From: Lanius collurio
Lineage: Eukaryota; Chordata; Aves; Passeriformes; Laniidae
DNA: 64,000 nt
Direction: 5' to 3'
Assembly (NCBI GenBank): GCA_020086605.1
Contig: JACBWW010000094.1
Location: forward strand, 875,009 to 939,008
Positions 58,346-64,000 of the stretch are shown piece after piece; within the stretch, counting starts at the first letter, position 1; every line of letters starts with the position of its first letter. The notes beneath the pieces are model-generated. The model searched no databases and was not told the origin of the DNA. It worked only from the letters and a program-made list of their open reading frames with translations. Made by a program: the position numbers and the translations under genes.

Positions 58346-58351
58346 CTAACA

Positions 58352-59219
58352 GTTACCTGTGCTTGCAGGAGTTACCCACTGACCACCCTTTACTCAGAGG
58401 GACAAACCAAACCTGGGCAGGCCAGGACTGGGAAGCTGCAGGGGAAATGCTGGAATGCATCAGCCTGATCACCCTGGAGCTGGGAAGTGCAGAACAAATC
58501 CAGTGCATGGAGATGGCAGGAGAGGGGGTAGAGCTGAACTTGGATATGTAAAGCAGAGGTGGGACTGATGCATGTCCAGGATTGATGCCCTCCCAGTGCA
58601 GCTCTGCCAGCAGAGCTGCCCATAAATCGCTGCGGGGAAGGGGTGCCAGGGGGGTCTGTGTGGACTCCCTGAGTGATGGCAGCCCAGCAGCTGCTCTGCA
58701 ATATGGGCTGAGCCCTGCACAGCCCTGCTGCATAACTCACTTGTCAGCAGGGCTGAGGAGCAGATGACAGATCTGCCAGGAGCGCTCGAAACCAACCTTA
58801 TTTTAACTGATTTTTTTCTTCCAAAGAGAAGTTTCCAACCCAGCTGTTCTCGCTGAGATGCTGATGCACAAACAGAGCAGCCTTCATGCAAAAAATGAAA
58901 TGCAGAAGAGTCTGGTGAAGGTTCTCATAAAAGCCAGAGAGGATTCCAAACCAGAACTGTGGCAGCTTCAGAGCTTCCCTGCAGATCCTGCTGCAATTCC
59001 CAGCTCCTCCACCCCCCCACCCCGAGCACTCCAGCATGGCACTGCCCAGTCCCTCTCTCCTGACACAGGGGCTGTGCAGCCACCCTAACGAACCCCAGGC
59101 CATTAATTACCCAAACCCCCTGTCCGGGGGCACCTGAACCACTGAGCTCCAGTTCTCCAGGAGGCTCCATCAGCTCCTGTTCAGATCTCCCCTGAACTGT
59201 CACACCCTGACTCATCAGG
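58352..59219. other. Unique non-coding sequence, no gene seen
   Basis: GC-richer flank of the LTR. Overlapping frames on both strands show no recognisable domain. Confidence 0.45.
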
Positions 59220-59520
59220 AGCCTGAGAACAAAGTGTTTGGATCATTTAAAAAATAAAATACAAGCAAAGCAAAGATGCTGGCAATGACATCTTTGATGT
59301 TTTATAGATTAAGAGAGTCTCTCATGAATAACAGTCATTCCCTGTGTCATCTCTTTTCTGGCTTGGAGAGATTTCATTAACTGAGATTAACATTAACTGG
59401 AAAATAATTAAACTGGCTTAGAGAGCCTGGCCTCCCCATCAGCACCAGCAATAATTAATCAACAAAATCAATAGATTTTAATAGCATTAAAATTCTGATT
59501 TACTGCCTTATTCCTCAAGC
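59220..59520. promoter_or_regulatory. Candidate conserved element, AT-rich
   Basis: The block includes CTCATGAATAACAGTC (about 59322-59337), two ATTAAC(T/A)-type repeats (TTTCATTAACTGAGATTAAC, about 59371-59390) and GCAATAATTAATCAAC. It is non-repetitive and frame-poor, with sharply different composition from its flanks. Confidence 0.35.
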
Positions 59521-60738
59521 CCACACCTCCCACTTCTATTCTTAGCTTCACTGTGGGCAGGATGGTCCTCAGGACAATACCAAGAGGACAAATACAGAAA
59601 TTAAAATCAACCTTCATTTTCACTGTCCCTGTAAGAAAAGGTCATATTTTTTTCTTCATCATCTTTTTCTTCATAATTCCCCAACATCCCTGGCCTGTGA
59701 TTCTGAACTCATCAGGTTCCCTCTTAGCTCCACAAAGAGGCTTTTGTGAGGAAGCCAAAATAAGGAGAATGAAATGAGACCCCAGGCTGTGCCCAGGCCA
59801 AACGGGGCAGAATCAGCTCAGCCCCCACTTCAACCCCACCCGAGAGCAGAGAATTCCTTGGCAGGGCCGACATTGCCACAGTCAGGAAGGTCCCAGCCAT
59901 CCTGCAGACCTGTTCTTAAAATTCATGTTGAAATCCAGGCAGATTTTATCGACAGCTCCCTGAGGATCCATCAGTTTGGAAGCAGAGCCTGGGCCTGGTG
60001 AGTGCTGGTGGAGAAAGGCTCCAGCCAAACCCCTCACCCTGGGATTTCTCTGCATCCAGACACTCCCGAACAAAGAAAATGAGCTGTATCTCCCTCTCCC
60101 CGTGGCAGAGTTAGTGAGTTCAGTGCTTTATCACAAGGGGACAGCTTTAATTCTGCATTTCTCTATGTCTGTGGTGCTCTTTTAATTAACTTTCAGGTGG
60201 CTCAGGAAGCCGAGCATTCCATGGCTTTGTTGGAACTGAATTAACCATTTCCTTATCACCAGCAGCCACACGTTATCTGCTCCCAGCAATGCCCACAGCT
60301 GAGACCCAGCAGCAGCAGCACCTCAGCACAGGAGGGACCCCCCAGCCCTATGTGACCAAGTTCTACAACTGAGAGACACAGGAAAAAATGGAATTCCTGG
60401 TACTTCCTAAGCCTCTGAACGCAGGGCCTAATCCAGGTAATCCAAAAGCAATCTTGTGGGTGATCTAATTGTGTTTTCTGAGGAGGAGGCTGCAAGAGCA
60501 GCTTGTTTACACATAATTGGATCCCTTTATATGTTTGTATTGCGCTTATTTGTGGAACCTTTCAAAATTGAAAGGTCTCCTGGAGTATTTGACTTGGCTT
60601 TTCACTCCAGCCTGAGGGATTACCCATTATTTTGCACATAATAGCCCAGACAAATATGAATTTTGTATTAGCACAGACCAGAAAGTACAGCTCTCCCTGG
60701 AGGGCCAGCAACAGGGACAGACCAGAAGAACTGAGGAA
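59521..60738. other. Unique non-coding sequence, no gene seen
   Basis: A T-rich stretch at 59645-59680 and an AT-richer part at 60450-60660 are the only textural features. No exon, repeat or RNA gene is recognised. Confidence 0.4.
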
Positions 60739-61572
60739 ATGGCGCTGATTTTTAAATTGCTTTTCATTTTGGTTTGCTTCTCTCAGGAAGCTTTTGCTGT
60801 CTACAGCAGGCTCCCTGCTAGAACTGCAGGTCCGTGGGGAGAGCAGGGGATGAGAGGCTTTGCATTTGAGGCAGTTTTTAAAGTCACAACTTCCACGAAG
60901 ATCTTCATCTGCATCCGCCCAGGGAAGGGTTTGACTCAGGGATGGACCACAGAGGGTCCCTTCCTCACTGGTACCAGTAAAGCTCCAACTGGGACCACCT
61001 CACTCACCCCCCACACCCCAGGAAGGGTGTCCAGAGGGCTGAACAGGACAGCAGAAGCTTCTGGTGGCTGCAGAGGGAGCTCAGCCTTGCCCTGGGACAG
61101 AGCTCCCTGTGCAGACACCCCTGGTGCCACATCATCCCAGGGAAGCTTCACTGGCTGCTCCTTCCCCTTCCTGGGGAGATTCTCACCCCCAGCTTCCCAC
61201 AGCTCTGGCACAGAGGCTTCATTGCCTCGGGGAGGGCTGGAATTGAATTCCAGGATTTTGCCAGGCTGCACTAGCTCAGCGAGGAGCCCACGAGGCCACT
61301 GCTGGCTCCAGCCATGGCCACTGCCCGGTGCTGGAGGAGAAAACACCCATCCATGGAGCCAAACACTGGGAATTGTGTGTCCACAGCTCCCTCCCTGCCA
61401 GCGTTTGGCACTTCCTTTCCCTTCCCACATACCTGGAAAATCCCAGAGCAGAGCAGTGCCAGTTTGCTCCAGTCCAGCTCCCTGTGAGGGCAGGGCCCTG
61501 CACTCTGGGGTGGGCAGCAAATCAAAGCAATCAGCCCCAGGGGAGAGGGATCAGGGACAGAGCAACACCTGA
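60739..61572 (+). other. Unexplained 277-codon ORF with signal-peptide-like start
   Basis: This is the longest open frame in the window not caused by a tandem repeat. The start is in a good vertebrate context (G at -3, G at +4). Residues 1-21 (MALIFKLLFILVCFSQEAFA) resemble a classic secretory signal: one Lys, a Leu/Ile/Phe/Val core, and a small-residue cleavage region. The rest is Pro/Ser/Gly/Thr-rich with scattered Cys, has no domain I recognise, and is mirrored by a 194-codon minus-strand frame (60936-61520). That mirroring points to stop-poor GC-rich DNA. A single-exon secreted protein cannot be excluded, but a chance frame is more likely. Confidence 0.12.
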
Positions 61573-64000
61573 GGCACCACGGCTGAACCCAATCACCCTG
61601 ATTGCAGCACAACCCTCTCCAGGCTGCTTTGGAGCCATCCTGATGTACAGAAACAACCCCAAATGTGCAGCTCCAGCTCAATCCAGTCACTCCACAAAAA
61701 AGAACCTTTCATGCTCGCTGTCATAGGAGACAAAAGCTGCAGCCTGCGTCGCTCCTCCTGACACTTGTAAAGCTTCTCAAACCAGGCACCCAAGATTTGT
61801 CAGAACAAAGCTGACATTTTAAATTAAGAGTAATGATGAAATGTCTGAAGATGTGCTGCAGGAACACTCTCAGAGAACGCTGGCAATTTGACTACAACAG
61901 CAATGTGTTATCGTGTGAAAGTCAAACCAGAGATTCTTTCATGTGGCTAAACATGGGGATAAATTATGGAAAAACGGCAGGAACTGTGATGCAGAAGGGA
62001 GAATTCACCAGTCCTTGGTCTGGGGCTTCCCCTGTGTGGACACTTTGCATTGGGAATTGCACTTGTGCCACTCCTGACACAAGCACAGACACTCCATGGA
62101 TAAAGAGTGGATAGAAAGCAAAGTTTGGCTCTCCAAAAAGCCAAAGCAAATCAAGCCTTATCCATTCTGTTGAGCTGAATTTGTAGGAATCCCCCTGAAG
62201 CATTTCAGATGCTCTAGCAGTGCTGATAATGGTGAATTTACTGGAAACAGCTGGGGCTGGTGGAAGAGCTGAAATGTGTGGGAAGGCAGCTGAGCATTAA
62301 CACCCTGTGCTGGGCTGGGCAGGGCAGGGCAGGGGAATCCTGATGTCTTTTTACAGGGATGTCTGGACTTGGGACAGCCACAGTGATGAATTTCATTGAG
62401 AATTCAAGAGATTTCCTTCTGCTTCCCTTATTCTCCTTCCCAGTGGAAGCTAAGCCTGCCTAATGCTGTAACATGGTGGCATAATAAGAGGTTTTAATCC
62501 AATTTTCAACCATCCTGGATGCAAAGAAAACTTGTGAAGCATATCTAAAGGAACAAATGCCCGAGCTGGAGACCATTTTCCGTTCTGAGAGTGGAAATTC
62601 ATTGGGAAGCTCCAAAGATAGAACCAGTTCTCAGGACAAATAGAGAGTGGTGAAGCCTGAGAATTCAGCCCTGCTTTATCCTCTGCTGAGTCCCAGGGCA
62701 GATTCCCCTTCCAGGGCTGCTTTATCACACAAACCGAGCCCCATCATCACCCTGAGCCATAACCAAAAGTGAGATAATTGAGTACAAAAGCTAAAGCCAA
62801 GAGTCAGTCCAGCATGGCAGGATGTGGGGATACGTCTGGAGCTCCAACAAGGTAAGGAGGGCACTTTGGGGCATTGGTTTTGCACCTCAGCCAAGCCCTG
62901 CGTTCTCCTTTTCCACCTGTGCCCTCCCTGCCTCCCTTCCAGAGCAGGGTTTGTTTAACAAGGCAGGGGATACCCCACTTTAAACTACGGGCACCTGGAG
63001 GGGAGAATGTGCTTTAATTCCAGACTCTCCAGGGAAGGATTCAGGGAGCTGAGCAGGTTTTGTTTTCTTTACTCATATTGGAGCTCAGAGTTTACAGGTC
63101 CAGGAGGCTCCATTTGGAAGAGGCTCTGCAGAGTTTAGCAGAGAAACTCCCTCCTGGGGATCCCTCCCTGATTCCCTTGGGGATGCACGTGCTGAATCCT
63201 GTCGGAGCAGCAATCCACACTTCCTTAATGACTGGCGCTGCTTCCTCTAATTAGCTCAGCTAATTGGGGGAGGCAGGGTTCTGTGGACTCAGCCCTGTCT
63301 GCAGCACTGATCCTCTGACAACTGAAGTCACTCTGGGTCACGTTCTCAATGTGACATTGTCCCTGTTGGAGACAGAAGTGAAGCAACTCTTTGGAGAATC
63401 CCATGGTTGGGTTTGCAGGACTTGAATTCCATTTCAGTTTCATCATCTGCAGGCTCCAAATAATTTACTGCTTCTCATGCTTCCAAAGACAAAGAGAATT
63501 TCAGTGGGGGGTGACTGAGTAAGAAGATGAAGAATGGATCTTACCTTTTCAAGAACTCCCAGCTCGGGTGTGACTTTATTTAGATGCAACCACGGGTACC
63601 TTAGGGTGGGGCAGGAGCTGCAGGTGGCTCTGAGAGCTCAGTTCTCAGCCCTGGGCCACCCCTGTCCCTCTGAACTCCAGGTCCCAGCTGCCCTCCAGGC
63701 TGCTCTGCTGGGTGACTCCCGTGCAGTGAACTGTGCATTTCACTGGCTGGGCTTGCTATGTCTTCCCTTTGTGCATTAAAATTTTAAAGACTGAAAAATG
63801 AGCCCTGAAAAAATGTCCTCAGTCAGCAACCTGCAGTCTATTATGGCAATTAATCAAAGACACACTTTGTCAACTTCTCCTTGTTCTCTTATGCTTTATG
63901 GTTGTGTTGTTATTTCATCCACACAATAAAGAGGGATTCATCTTCATTGCTGGGGAAATTCTGTTTGGGGCTGAGGGCAGCAGCCTTAGCTGTGCTCCTG
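61573..64000. other. Unique non-coding sequence to the window end, no gene seen
   Basis: A short GGGCAGGGCAGGGCAGGGG stutter lies near 62314-62333. Small AT-rich patches occur at 63228-63262 (CTAATTAGCTCAGCTAATTG, with two inverted TAATTAG-type cores) and 63765-63935 (GGCAATTAATCAAAG). No coding exon, RNA gene or mobile element is identified. Confidence 0.45.

Larger units (their letters stand above)
57765..58351 (-). mobile_element. Endogenous retrovirus LTR (probably solo), minus strand
   Basis: Read on the minus strand, the element starts TGTTAGGAGACACAAATG at 58351. It carries a duplicated U3 block, a weak TATA-like ATTTAA (about 57922-57927) and the polyadenylation signal AATAAA at 57844-57849. 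It ends near 57765 in ..CCCCCAGCA, so it has TG..CA termini. No gag, pol or env homology is visible on either side, so it is probably a solo LTR. I could not find a clean target-site duplication; the sequence after 58351 (GTTACC) is not matched before 57765. The inner boundary is therefore uncertain by tens of bases. Confidence 0.7.

Overview
This window reads as vertebrate, most likely avian, nuclear DNA with no protein-coding gene that I can support. The bird (or at least sauropsid) assignment rests on three antisense fragments of the CR1 LINE 3' end (about 8029, 13486 and 43873). It is also supported by a retroviral-type LTR at 57765-58351 and by the absence of any bacterial gene structure: no dense ORFs, operons or ribosome-binding sites. 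A passerine, and a GC-rich, gene-regulatory or intronic setting, is my inference from overall composition only. Two isolated N characters (31611, 34750) mark unresolved assembly positions.

Layout. 0-5.3 kb: unique sequence interrupted by an 82-unit pentamer array (1866-2275), ending in an AT-rich block that looks like a conserved non-coding element (4835-5270). 5.3-11.4 kb: unique sequence with a 20-bp perfect palindrome containing paired forkhead-type sites (5770-5789) and a CR1 fragment. 11.5-14.5 kb: the most promoter-like part, with CpG-dense blocks (11555-11960, 12480-13330, 14230-14480) separated by an AT-rich block carrying a TGIF/MEIS-type palindromic site. 14.5-31.4 kb: unique sequence with several AT-rich, homeodomain-site-rich islands. 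31.46-31.9 kb: CATC tetranucleotide arrays around one N. 32-41 kb: a run of AT-rich islands (34.4, 34.9, 35.8, 37.0, 38.5 kb). 41.07-41.64 kb: a 23-24 bp minisatellite. 42-50.9 kb: unique sequence with one CR1 fragment. 50.9-53.2 kb: two exact-period minisatellites (24 x 29 bp and 17 x 21 bp). 57.8-58.35 kb: the LTR, minus strand. 58.4-64 kb: unique sequence with one long unexplained ORF beginning with a signal-peptide-like segment (60739-61572).

Most of the longest open frames in the window are by-products of tandem repeats whose units contain no stop codon (positions 1722-2634, 31412-31992, 40872-41668, 50704-51695, 52587-53418). The alternation of GC-rich filler with compact AT-rich islands containing TAATTA, TGACAG and TGATTGACA-type sites is what one expects of a long intron or a regulatory landscape around a developmental gene. 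Conservation could not be tested here, so every 'candidate conserved element' below is a composition and motif call, not a demonstrated one. I found nothing that amounts to a new multi-gene system.
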